Position numbers and translations under genes: made by a program | The notes under the pieces: model-generated | Told to the model about the DNA's origin: nothing | What the model saw: only the letters and a program-made list of their open reading frames with translations | Databases searched by the model: none | Assembly: GCA_027490345.1 (NCBI GenBank) | Contig: JAIXYF010000173.1 | Coordinates: 1-6,260, forward strand | DNA: 6,260 bases | Origin: Novosphingobium sp. | GTDB taxonomy: Bacteria > Pseudomonadota > Alphaproteobacteria > Sphingomonadales > Sphingomonadaceae | Reading direction: 5' to 3' | Shown here: positions 1 through 5,639 of the stretch, in pieces | How positions within the stretch are numbered: position 1 is the stretch's first letter | Layout of the letters: the number at the start of each line of letters is the position of its first letter

Positions 1-35
1 ATGAGCAGCAAACAGAAGGCCCCGATTTTCTTCAC
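1..35 (-). CDS. Possible N-terminus of an exported protein (partial, runs off the left edge)
   Basis: Reading leftwards from a GTG at 35-33, the frame gives (M)KKIGAFCLLL before the window ends. Two lysines followed by a hydrophobic run is the usual opening of a Sec signal peptide. An in-frame TGA lies a few codons upstream with no ATG between, so GTG would be the only good start. An AAGGG-like Shine-Dalgarno sits at 47-51, eleven bases before the start, which is rather long. A TGATATAGT extended -10 motif lies further upstream at 71-79. The position after a polysaccharide ligase/polymerase gene would suit a secreted or outer-membrane component of the same locus, but only 11 residues are visible and no function can be assigned. 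It could also be a chance reading. Confidence 0.38.
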   Translation of the reverse strand, partial: MKKIGAFCLLL

Positions 36-70
36 TGTGAAATTTGCCCTTCAGCAAGAATTTGAAGCCT

Positions 71-79
71 ACTATATCA
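71..79 (-). promoter_or_regulatory. Candidate extended -10 promoter element
   Basis: On the minus strand this reads TGATATAGT, which fits the extended -10 pattern TGnTATAAT with one mismatch in the hexamer. Transcription from here would begin near base 64 and give a leader of roughly 30 bases before the GTG at 35. I see no good -35 hexamer at 16-18 bases upstream, which is tolerable for an extended -10 but keeps the call weak. The surrounding 36-122 gap is visibly more AT-rich than the coding DNA beside it. Confidence 0.3.
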
Positions 80-122
80 AAACGATGCCACCTTCCATGA
101 CCCAGCGCAACATTGGATCTCG

Positions 123-1589
123 TTACGGAAATCCTACGTTTTGCGACTTGCTTCGCTGCACTGCAGCAGGCTCGGGAAGGAAAGCGACCGCCATTGCGGT
201 GAGCGCGGCGAGAGCCATGCTGCGCAGCGGATAATCCATCACCGAATGCAACGCGCAAATCACCATGACACCGCAGCCAAACAGGACTTGCGCGCGACGA
301 CCCACATTTCCGTTTGGCCGGAATGAGGTCATCAGGCCCCGGGCCGCCAATGCGCAGAGCAGGATTGCAATGATTCCCAGAACGATAAGCCCCGGAACTC
401 CGGCTTCCATATACCATTCGAGCCAGTCATTATGCGCGCGGACTGGCCGCGTTGTATCCACGACATCGAGCTGCTCTGCCGCTTCCAGCATCGGCACGAT
501 TGTGCCGATGCCGCTGCCATAAGGCCAGACCTGCTGAATGGCAAACCAGGTATCGGACCACAGATCCCAGCGTGCCTCCTTGGTGAGGAAAAAGCGATCA
601 GCCACTTTCTGCACGGACTGCAATTGAGACACGGCTGCAGCGCCCGTGATCACCACGCCGAAGATACCGCCAAGCCACAAGAGAGCCGCTTTGCGGTTTT
701 GCAGTGTGGGCCAGAGCATGAGGCCCAGCGTCGCCAGCGTGGGCAGGATGAGTGCGATGCCTGTGCGTGACCCTGTCATCAGCAAGCCGATGAGAAAGGA
801 TATGAACAGGAAGAGAAAAACTGCCCAGGTCAGGGCATGGTGCCGGCCATCACTCAGCCGGGTGGCTACCACCACGCCAAGCGCCAGCATGGCATAAAGC
901 AGGAAATCCGCCTGCGCGTTGCGATTGGCCTGGAACCCGACGAGATAGCCCTCGCTTATGTGCGAATAAGGCGACCAGTTCCAGCCAGCGGTATGGGAAA
1001 GTTGCAGCGCACCAAGCAGCAACGAGACGACACCTGCGCCGATGATTGTGATGCAAAGCCAGTTGCGCCCCCTGACAGAAAGGCGGGAGACCTGCATCAT
1101 AAGCAGGACCGGGCAGATCATCGCGAGCAGTGAGGCAAATGTTCGCGCCGGGGCCATCGAGAGCGGCATCCAGGTGTTCTCTGCCCCGATGAGCGCAAGG
1201 GATTGCCGCTCGATCTCGCGCCCGGGAAGGCCCTGCCAGATCGAAGGCGGCAGGGGTACAAGGTGGAGCACGGGGAGGACCAGAACCAGACCAGCCAGAA
1301 GCCTTATGGCCAGCGGCACATGGCCCAAGCCTTTTTGCCAGCGCGGCGATGCAAACAGGGGGATCAGCACAATGGCCGTGAGGACCTGCAGGATCAGTTC
1401 AGTCTGTGGATTGACGGTTCCGCCGCCGCCCAGCGCGATCGCCGCTCCGACCAGCACCATGCACAGCGCCGTGCCCGGAAGGGGCTTAGTCTGGATCGGG
1501 GCGAGAGCTTCGGCGGACAAGGCGGACGCAGAACGGGCATCCGTCCGACGTCGCTTGGTGTTTGCGACCGCCTGATGCCCGCCTACCAT
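123..1589 (-). CDS. O-antigen ligase / polysaccharide polymerase family membrane protein (Wzy_C type)
   Basis: This 488-residue protein has about 11-12 hydrophobic segments (for example near 41-56, 64-80, 93-110, 150-166, 178-196, 226-244, 253-272, 276-293, 302-319 and 399-418). A basic cytoplasmic tail containing KRRR precedes them. Family hallmarks are visible: GFQANRN at 218-224, MTGSRTG at 271-277, and a periplasmic loop with KEARWDLW (337-344), YGSGIG (357-362) and VRAHNDWLEW (383-392). Near the end is HSVMDYPLR (448-456). Proteins of this kind either join polymerised glycan to lipid A core (WaaL-like) or polymerise lipid-linked repeat units (Wzy-like) at the periplasmic face, and sequence alone does not separate the two. 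I chose the ATG at 1589 because GGGGA lies seven bases before it. The frame stays open to 1706, but the earlier starts have poorer ribosome binding sites. The nearby sugar-phosphate transferase supports an EPS or O-antigen role. Confidence 0.9.
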   Translation of the reverse strand: MVGGHQAVANTKRRRTDARSASALSAEALAPIQTKPLPGTALCMVLVGAAIALGGGGTVNPQTELILQVLTAIVLIPLFASPRWQKGLGHVPLAIRLLAGLVLVLPVLHLVPLPPSIWQGLPGREIERQSLALIGAENTWMPLSMAPARTFASLLAMICPVLLMMQVSRLSVRGRNWLCITIIGAGVVSLLLGALQLSHTAGWNWSPYSHISEGYLVGFQANRNAQADFLLYAMLALGVVVATRLSDGRHHALTWAVFLFLFISFLIGLLMTGSRTGIALILPTLATLGLMLWPTLQNRKAALLWLGGIFGVVITGAAAVSQLQSVQKVADRFFLTKEARWDLWSDTWFAIQQVWPYGSGIGTIVPMLEAAEQLDVVDTTRPVRAHNDWLEWYMEAGVPGLIVLGIIAILLCALAARGLMTSFRPNGNVGRRAQVLFGCGVMVICALHSVMDYPLRSMALAALTAMAVAFLPEPAAVQRSKSQNVGFP

Positions 1590-1596
1590 TTTGATG

Positions 1597-1601
1597 TCCC
1601 C
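1597..1601 (-). promoter_or_regulatory. Ribosome binding site that decides the ligase/polymerase start
   Basis: The minus strand reads GGGGA here, seven bases before the ATG at 1589-1587. In-frame alternatives at 1661 and 1706 lack a well-spaced purine-rich site: the AAAGG before 1661 is only two bases away. This favours the 488-residue form over the 527-residue one. Confidence 0.6.
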
Positions 1602-1752
1602 ACTTTGCCGACGAAACGAGCAGCACAATATCCGTTCAGGAACAGCCCACTCATCCAGCATTGCCTTTCGTCGATTGACCCGTCTGGCACAAGCGCGAAA
1701 CTGCAAGATGAGGTTTCAAGTGCGGTGAGCTGCGATTTACGCCAAGTGCAAG

Positions 1753-1800
1753 AATGCATGGACGCATTTTTTGGAAATGCTTTCACCAGTGTTACCGGTG
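1753..1800. repeat. Cluster of short inverted repeats upstream of the ligase/polymerase gene
   Basis: Three palindromic elements lie side by side in the non-coding stretch 1590-1826. AATGC (1753-1757) pairs with GCATT (1764-1768) and includes the perfect palindrome ATGCAT (1754-1759). GCATTT (1764-1769) pairs with AAATGC (1775-1780) across five bases. CACCAGT (1784-1790) pairs with ACCGGTG (1794-1800) across three bases with one mismatch, which becomes a G-U wobble in minus-strand RNA. They could be operator half-sites or RNA hairpins in the leader of the downstream gene. No regulator is identifiable, and such short repeats can arise by chance. Confidence 0.35.
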
Positions 1801-1826
1801 CGCCCATCGCGGCCCATTTTTAGTGT

Positions 1827-1861
1827 AAAAAAAGCCCGCAGTCGAAGACTGCGAGCTTTTT
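1827..1861 (-). terminator. Rho-independent terminator of the small membrane-protein gene
   Basis: On the minus strand an A-rich start leads into AGCTCGCAGTC, a TTC loop, GACTGCGGGCT and then a run of seven Ts. The 11-bp stem is complete with one G-U wobble. On the plus strand the same position is a C-A mismatch, so the structure is best as a terminator for leftward transcription. It starts 28 bases after the stop codon of the gene at 1890-2180 and should separate that gene's transcript from the ligase/polymerase gene. Because A and T runs flank both sides, some termination in the other direction is possible. Confidence 0.85.
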
Positions 1862-1889
1862 CAACTAGCCTTTCGGCCTAATAATTCAA

Positions 1890-2180
1890 TCAGGCGCCGG
1901 GCGAATCGATCGCTGTTTCACCGTCGTCAGTGATGACATAGAGGGCCGTGCCGGCAGTAACAGCAGCAAGAGCGGCAAGCCAGAGCGAGCTTCCCTGCGT
2001 AATAATCGCCTTTGATTCGCGCGTTTCAGGAGCGCTGGTGCGAAGAAGCTTAGCCTTCTTGACCGAAACGACGCCAGGCGTTGCTGCGCCCGAACGGATG
2101 GCTTCCGCGTTAGCGGCAGTGCCGACGAAAACGAGGCTCAGCGCTGCGGCGCTGCTCATAAGGGTTTTGAACGTGGTCAC
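1890..2180 (-). CDS. Small exported, single-pass membrane protein of unknown function
   Basis: The protein has 96 residues from a GTG start. Residues 1-25 form a signal peptide with a short basic start, a hydrophobic core around 8-20 and an A-N-A cleavage motif at 23-25. A basic middle follows (VKKAKLLR, 40-47). A second hydrophobic segment at about 65-84 is followed by an acidic tail ending SPGA. The predicted mature form is a short periplasmic stretch held in the membrane by its C-terminal helix. The GTG at 2180 is preferred because GGTGGAG lies eight bases upstream and the signal peptide begins there. The open frame extends to 2312, but those residues look non-coding. I do not recognise a named family. 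It resembles in style small signal-peptide-plus-helix proteins I associate with sphingomonad genomes, which is a recollection only. It lies between two polysaccharide genes and has its own terminator, so it may be expressed separately. Confidence 0.75.
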   Translation of the reverse strand: MTTFKTLMSSAAALSLVFVGTAANAEAIRSGAATPGVVSVKKAKLLRTSAPETRESKAIITQGSSLWLAALAAVTAGTALYVITDDGETAIDSPGA

Positions 2181-2188
2181 TGTCGGTA

Positions 2189-2195
2189 CTCCACC
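2189..2195 (-). promoter_or_regulatory. Ribosome binding site for the GTG start at 2180
   Basis: The minus strand reads GGTGGAG, ending eight bases before the GTG. It is the only good Shine-Dalgarno near the possible starts of this gene and places translation at the signal peptide, not at the upstream in-frame ATG at 2312. Confidence 0.65.
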
Positions 2196-2361
2196 ATTGC
2201 TAGGCAAAAACTTTTGGCTTTGTCGTGAGTCGATCAACGCAAAAGGTTGAACTGCCCGCTTCTCCGCCACTTCTATGGATAAGCCCTTAGGGCGTTTCCT
2301 CGATTCGCTCAACCAAATTGTTGCACTGCCCGCGCTTTTGTTGCTGCGCCTGCGAAGCGAT

Positions 2362-2382
2362 GGGCAGGGCTTCGCCCGGCCC
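2362..2382 (-). other. GC-rich hairpin after the sugar-phosphate transferase gene
   Basis: GGGCCGGGC and GCCCTGCCC flank a GAA loop on the minus strand, giving two 4-bp GC blocks around one mismatch. It lies about 46 bases past the stop of the transferase gene. No T-run follows, so it is not a classical intrinsic terminator. It may stabilise the 3' end of the message or be incidental. The rest of the 2181-2427 gap holds the ribosome binding site of the next gene and a small GCCCTAAGGGC palindrome at 2283-2293. I could not identify a convincing promoter there. Confidence 0.3.
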
Positions 2383-2427
2383 GAAAATGCCCGCAGGTAA
2401 CAGCGCAGGATTTGGCATGGTCATGGG

Positions 2428-3861
2428 TCAAAACGCCCGGTCGTGCACCAGAACGGCAAATGTGGCGAAGATGATCCGGACGTCGCGAATGGCTGTCCAG
2501 CCATCGAGATATTCCAGATCGGCCTGAAGCCGGCTGGTCAGATCCTCTTCGGAATCAGTGGCGCCGCGCAACCCGCGCACTTGCGCCAAGCCGGTAAGCC
2601 CTGGCTTGAGCGAGTGCCGCAGCAAATAGCGCGGGTCGACTTCCCAAAACCGTTTCTTGCCGGCCAGCGAACCGATGGCATGCGGGCGCGGGCCCACAAT
2701 GCTCATATCGCCGCGCAGAACGTTGAGCAATTGCGGCAGCTCGTCGATGCTTGTCCGGCGGATAAAGCGGCCGATCCGGGTGATCCGATCATCATCCCGG
2801 CTCGCGGAGCGCGCGCCTGCAGCATCAAGCTTCTCGGGACGCATCGAACGGAACTTGAAGATCCAGAAAAGGCGGTTGTTGCGCCCCTGGCGCTGCTGCA
2901 GGAAGAACACCGGGCCGCGATCTTCAAGCCAGATCATCAGCGCCACGGTGAGTAGCAACGGCGCCAGTACGAACGTGGCGCTGCCAGCGATGGCAAGATC
3001 CATCGCGCGCTTGATCGCCCGCGACCGCAGGCCGAGCGGACCCACCGACACGACCAGCGAGCCGAAGCCATCGCCGCGCCGAGCGCCGAGCACACCCATT
3101 TCCTCAACTTCCGGCTCAACAATCTCGCCGCTGATGTTCGATCCCTTGAACACCATCGCCCAGTCCTTGCGCCGGTCTGGGGGGCAGCTCACGATCACGC
3201 GGTCCATGTTGGTCATGAACATGCCGAGGCGATCCAGCATGTGCGGATCGCTGCGATCCGGCGTGAGCCGATGTTCGCGTGTATCGACGTGCCAGGCATG
3301 GGGAACACGCACGGGCTGGCCGCCATCGTCGATGACAAGCACATTCTGTGCAGTCGGCCCGCAATGGGCGCGAATGAAGGGTTGGACGACGGCGCGAACC
3401 CAGACCAGCCCGATGGCAATCATGGCCATGCCCGCCGCCGTCGAGGCGCGTGACAGTTGTTCGCTGGATTTTGAAAAGAACGCGACGAACAGGGTGAGGC
3501 TGAGAGCGATGACAATCGCGAACAGCGCGCGCGCCTGGCTGAAACGCAACGAGGTGAGGGCCTGGGTCGAATAGGCATGGCCAATCAGCGCAGCGCCCCA
3601 ATAGAGCGGGAGGTACAGGTTGATCTGCTGCAGGGTCTGCGGCTCGTAGGCGCGGCCGATGTAAATCAAGCTCGTAGTCAGCAGGGAGCCGGCGACGACC
3701 AGGCCGTCAAGAATCAACAGCAGCAAGTATGCCTGAAGGCGCCGCCGCTCAAGCGAGGGGGCCAACGGCAGTTTGAGCTGGCGCTTGCTGCCAGACGAAT
3801 CGCCCCCGCCCGGCCGCAGGCCAGCCGACGCGGTATCTCTGTCTCGCTCAAGGGTTGTCAT
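2428..3861 (-). CDS. Polyprenyl-phosphate sugar-phosphate transferase (initiating enzyme of EPS synthesis)
   Basis: This 477-residue protein has the layout of the large polyprenol phosphoglycosyltransferases of the WbaP/ExoY type. Four N-terminal membrane segments lie at about 43-66, 81-98, 111-129 and 143-160. A cytoplasmic Rossmann-like middle domain covers roughly 170-250, and the catalytic bacterial sugar transferase domain runs from about 280 to the end. The catalytic domain begins with KRAMDLAIAG and a membrane segment (289-311). It then shows FWIFKFRSM (332-340), RRTSIDELPQLLNVLRGDMS (368-387; D373-E374 matches the catalytic Asp-Glu pair known from PglC) and IVGPRP (388-393). KPGLTGLAQVRG follows at 419-430. 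It would move a sugar phosphate from a nucleotide sugar to undecaprenyl phosphate at the inner membrane. The sugar cannot be read from sequence. The middle domain has VLVIDDGG where relatives usually have a glycine-rich nucleotide-binding loop. The ATG at 3861 follows an AGGG ten bases upstream. Confidence 0.93.
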   Translation of the reverse strand: MTTLERDRDTASAGLRPGGGDSSGSKRQLKLPLAPSLERRRLQAYLLLLILDGLVVAGSLLTTSLIYIGRAYEPQTLQQINLYLPLYWGAALIGHAYSTQALTSLRFSQARALFAIVIALSLTLFVAFFSKSSEQLSRASTAAGMAMIAIGLVWVRAVVQPFIRAHCGPTAQNVLVIDDGGQPVRVPHAWHVDTREHRLTPDRSDPHMLDRLGMFMTNMDRVIVSCPPDRRKDWAMVFKGSNISGEIVEPEVEEMGVLGARRGDGFGSLVVSVGPLGLRSRAIKRAMDLAIAGSATFVLAPLLLTVALMIWLEDRGPVFFLQQRQGRNNRLFWIFKFRSMRPEKLDAAGARSASRDDDRITRIGRFIRRTSIDELPQLLNVLRGDMSIVGPRPHAIGSLAGKKRFWEVDPRYLLRHSLKPGLTGLAQVRGLRGATDSEEDLTSRLQADLEYLDGWTAIRDVRIIFATFAVLVHDRAF

Positions 3862-4060
3862 GCTCGTAGCACCCTGTTCTTCCGCAAAAGCAATGCGTTC
3901 CAGTTCAGCGACCCGGATATCAGACAGGCTTTTTGGCAGGCTTCTTCCATATCGGTGAGAATGCTGCGGTGCAATACGTAGTCGTTTGGCTGACAAACAC
4001 AAGCATGTCTGACGCGTTCGCGCCACGCTTCATCGCAAGGCGCGCGGCCGGATTGGGCGA
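3862..4060 (-). other. Leader region between holA and the transferase gene, with an ambiguous start
   Basis: The transferase frame stays open upstream to a GTG at 4026, which would add 55 residues. The first part of these is cysteine- and arginine-rich and unlike a membrane enzyme's N-terminus, so I treat it as untranslated. In another frame a 30-codon reading frame (ATG at 3950) ends in a TGA that overlaps the transferase ATG as ATGA, but it has no Shine-Dalgarno. I see no terminator after holA and no clear -35/-10 pair. It therefore remains open whether the EPS gene has its own promoter or is read through from the leuS-lptE-holA unit. Confidence 0.4.
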
Positions 4061-5095
4061 TTAGCGCGATGCAGCGCGAGTAAGCTGCGCAAGTTCCTGA
4101 GAAATCAGAATTTCACTGTTGCGGTTGTCAGACAGCAAACTGCGGTGAGCCGCCATCAGGCGCTCCACAAGCCTACCCAGCTTGCGTCCGCGCCAGCGTT
4201 TGAGCTGTTGGGCAAGGTCAGCCTTGTCCCGAAAAAATACACGGCGTGCCGCCATTTCCTGTTCGAGAAAGGCGTTGAGATCGCCGCGGCCACGCATCCG
4301 GCCTGCCAGCTGCGCGAGCTGCGCGGCCCGCCGTTCCAGTGCGAGCAGCACACCGACGGGATTGAGCTCCAGCTCATGCATCCGCGCCAGTTCGCTGCCG
4401 AGCCGCGCCGTATCGCCGCCCAGAACGCAGTTCACGAGCGGCATGAAACTGTCATCCTCGCTCACCGCGCCGATTGCGTCGAGCGCAGACGAATCGACCG
4501 TGCGCGGAGTTTCGGGGCTGGCATCGAGGAACAAGGCGAGCTTCTCGATCTCGCTGCGGGCCATGCGGGTATCCAGCGCCGCGGCGCGGGCGATTCGCTC
4601 CGCCATGTCGTCGCTCAATCGCAGCCCGGCGGGGCCTGCCATTTCCCGCACCGCAGCCGTGACAGACCGGGTATCGGGCGGATGGAACATCGCGACGAGC
4701 GCATCGGGCCGGTCGGCGAGGAGCTTGGCCGTCCTTGACTTGTCCGTGGCCGACGTGGCGATAATGATAACAGGCCAGCCGCGCACCGGGCTGGCGAGCA
4801 GCGCTTCGATGGCATCATGGGCTTCATCGCCTGCACACCGCACGTGGATCTGGCGTTTGTCTCCGAACAGGGAGACCGAGCGGGCTTCATCGGCAAGGCG
4901 CACCGGATCCCGGCGCAAGTCTGCGCCGGCCAGTTCCACGCGTTCGCTTGGGCCTTGCGAGGCGATGATGCAGGCGGCCAGCCGCGCGGCGGCATCGCTG
5001 GCTCCGGCTTCATCGGGCCCGCAGAAATAGAACACGCTGGCCTCGGCGGCGGCGCGCATCATTTGCCCGGCAAAGGTCTTCTGGGTTGCCTTCAC
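4061..5095 (-). CDS. holA: DNA polymerase III subunit delta
   Basis: The 344-residue length is almost the same as E. coli HolA (343). Delta is the clamp-loader subunit that opens the beta sliding clamp and works with the delta' and tau/gamma subunits in the cytoplasm. Recognisable parts are FYFCGPDEAGASDAA near residues 22-36 and DLRRDPVRLADEARSVSLFG near 59-78, the region corresponding to the LFG-type clamp-binding element. VIIIATSATDKSRTAKLL (about 109-126) follows, and the C-terminal helical collar domain begins near 210. No Walker A is seen, as expected for delta. The start is a GTG, supported because the upstream frame offers no better codon and MKATQK matches how I recall sphingomonad HolA beginning. 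Its ribosome binding site is poor: AAGG lies too far upstream. It follows lptE by 37 bases and probably shares a transcript with it. Confidence 0.92.
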   Translation of the reverse strand: MKATQKTFAGQMMRAAAEASVFYFCGPDEAGASDAAARLAACIIASQGPSERVELAGADLRRDPVRLADEARSVSLFGDKRQIHVRCAGDEAHDAIEALLASPVRGWPVIIIATSATDKSRTAKLLADRPDALVAMFHPPDTRSVTAAVREMAGPAGLRLSDDMAERIARAAALDTRMARSEIEKLALFLDASPETPRTVDSSALDAIGAVSEDDSFMPLVNCVLGGDTARLGSELARMHELELNPVGVLLALERRAAQLAQLAGRMRGRGDLNAFLEQEMAARRVFFRDKADLAQQLKRWRGRKLGRLVERLMAAHRSLLSDNRNSEILISQELAQLTRAASR

Positions 5096-5132
5096 GCGGC
5101 GCAGCTCTGGCCTTGCGGCGGCATCACCGGGG

Positions 5133-5639
5133 TCAGTTCGTCTTGCGCAGCTTGGTCGCCACGCGCGTCACGATCTGTTCGGCGACTTCATGGCTGAGGT
5201 TTTCAAGCGCGGTCTGCTCCGCTGCGATCACGGCATATTCGCTCGATACGATGTCGATACCGGCGTCCGAACCAGCGGTCGCATCGAGGATGATATCGCC
5301 CGAGGCCAGATCGACCACCTGATAGCGAGCGCGCAATGTGCGTCTTTCGCGCGTTACCGCATCGGTGGAGAGGAGGCCAAGGCCCTGCAGCTTTTCATCA
5401 AGCCGGACATCGAGCCGGTAGCGCGGCGCGCCTGCCGCGCCGGCGCCGAGCCGGTCGACCAGCGCCGCGCGCACCAGCCAGCCAGCCTTGCCCTCGATGG
5501 CCGAGACATCGACGCCGGCAAGTGCGCGGGCCACGCCGCCCTGGCCGCCGCCGGCATACATCGGCGAAAGACCGCAGCCTGCCAGCAGCACCAGCGCCAG
5601 CGCGGCCAAAGTGGCCTTGGGGGCGGCCTTAGCCAACAA
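5133..5639 (-). CDS. lptE: LPS-assembly lipoprotein LptE
   Basis: The 168-residue protein starts with a lipoprotein signal peptide: lysines at 4 and 8, a hydrophobic run, then the lipobox LAGC with the lipidated cysteine at 22. GLSPMYAGG follows, the motif style typical of alphaproteobacterial LptE. LptE sits in the outer membrane and plugs the LptD barrel that inserts LPS into the outer leaflet. The mature part is a single small alpha/beta domain (about 35-168) with YRLDVRLDEKLQGL and TLRARYQVVDLASG strands and a C-terminal helix. The identification rests on the lipobox, the size and the position between leuS and holA. The start is TTG: two TTG codons at 5639 and 5636 lie inside the end of leuS, and a TGA just upstream excludes earlier starts. 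Translation is probably coupled to leuS termination. Confidence 0.88.
   Translation of the reverse strand: MLAKAAPKATLAALALVLLAGCGLSPMYAGGGQGGVARALAGVDVSAIEGKAGWLVRAALVDRLGAGAAGAPRYRLDVRLDEKLQGLGLLSTDAVTRERRTLRARYQVVDLASGDIILDATAGSDAGIDIVSSEYAVIAAEQTALENLSHEVAEQIVTRVATKLRKTN

Noticed and set aside
49..67. Small inverted repeat CTTCA/TGAAG after the ligase/polymerase gene
   Set aside because: It has only 5-bp arms, a nine-base loop and no T-run, so it is not a credible terminator.
1..234. Plus-strand 77-residue reading frame starting at base 1
   Set aside because: It runs antisense over the well-supported end of the ligase/polymerase gene, resembles no family I know, and nothing upstream can be seen to support its start.
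1590..1706. N-terminal 39-residue extension of the ligase/polymerase
   Set aside because: Its residues are arginine- and cysteine-rich with no family resemblance, and GGGGA is correctly spaced before the ATG at 1589.
2181..2312. N-terminal 44-residue extension of the small membrane protein
   Set aside because: It would bury the signal peptide behind a charged segment, and the good ribosome binding site is at the GTG at 2180.
2287..2424. Minus-strand 45-residue frame beginning just after the transferase stop
   Set aside because: There is no Shine-Dalgarno before its ATG, the composition is proline- and glutamine-rich without a recognisable pattern, and it overlaps the GC hairpin. It is probably chance.
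2657..3574. Long plus-strand frame of 305 residues opposite the transferase gene
   Set aside because: It is serine/arginine-rich, as expected for an antisense shadow of a high-GC gene, and lies wholly inside a gene with intact catalytic motifs.
4182..5030. Long plus-strand frame of 282 residues opposite holA
   Set aside because: It is a low-complexity serine/alanine/arginine product and an antisense shadow of holA.
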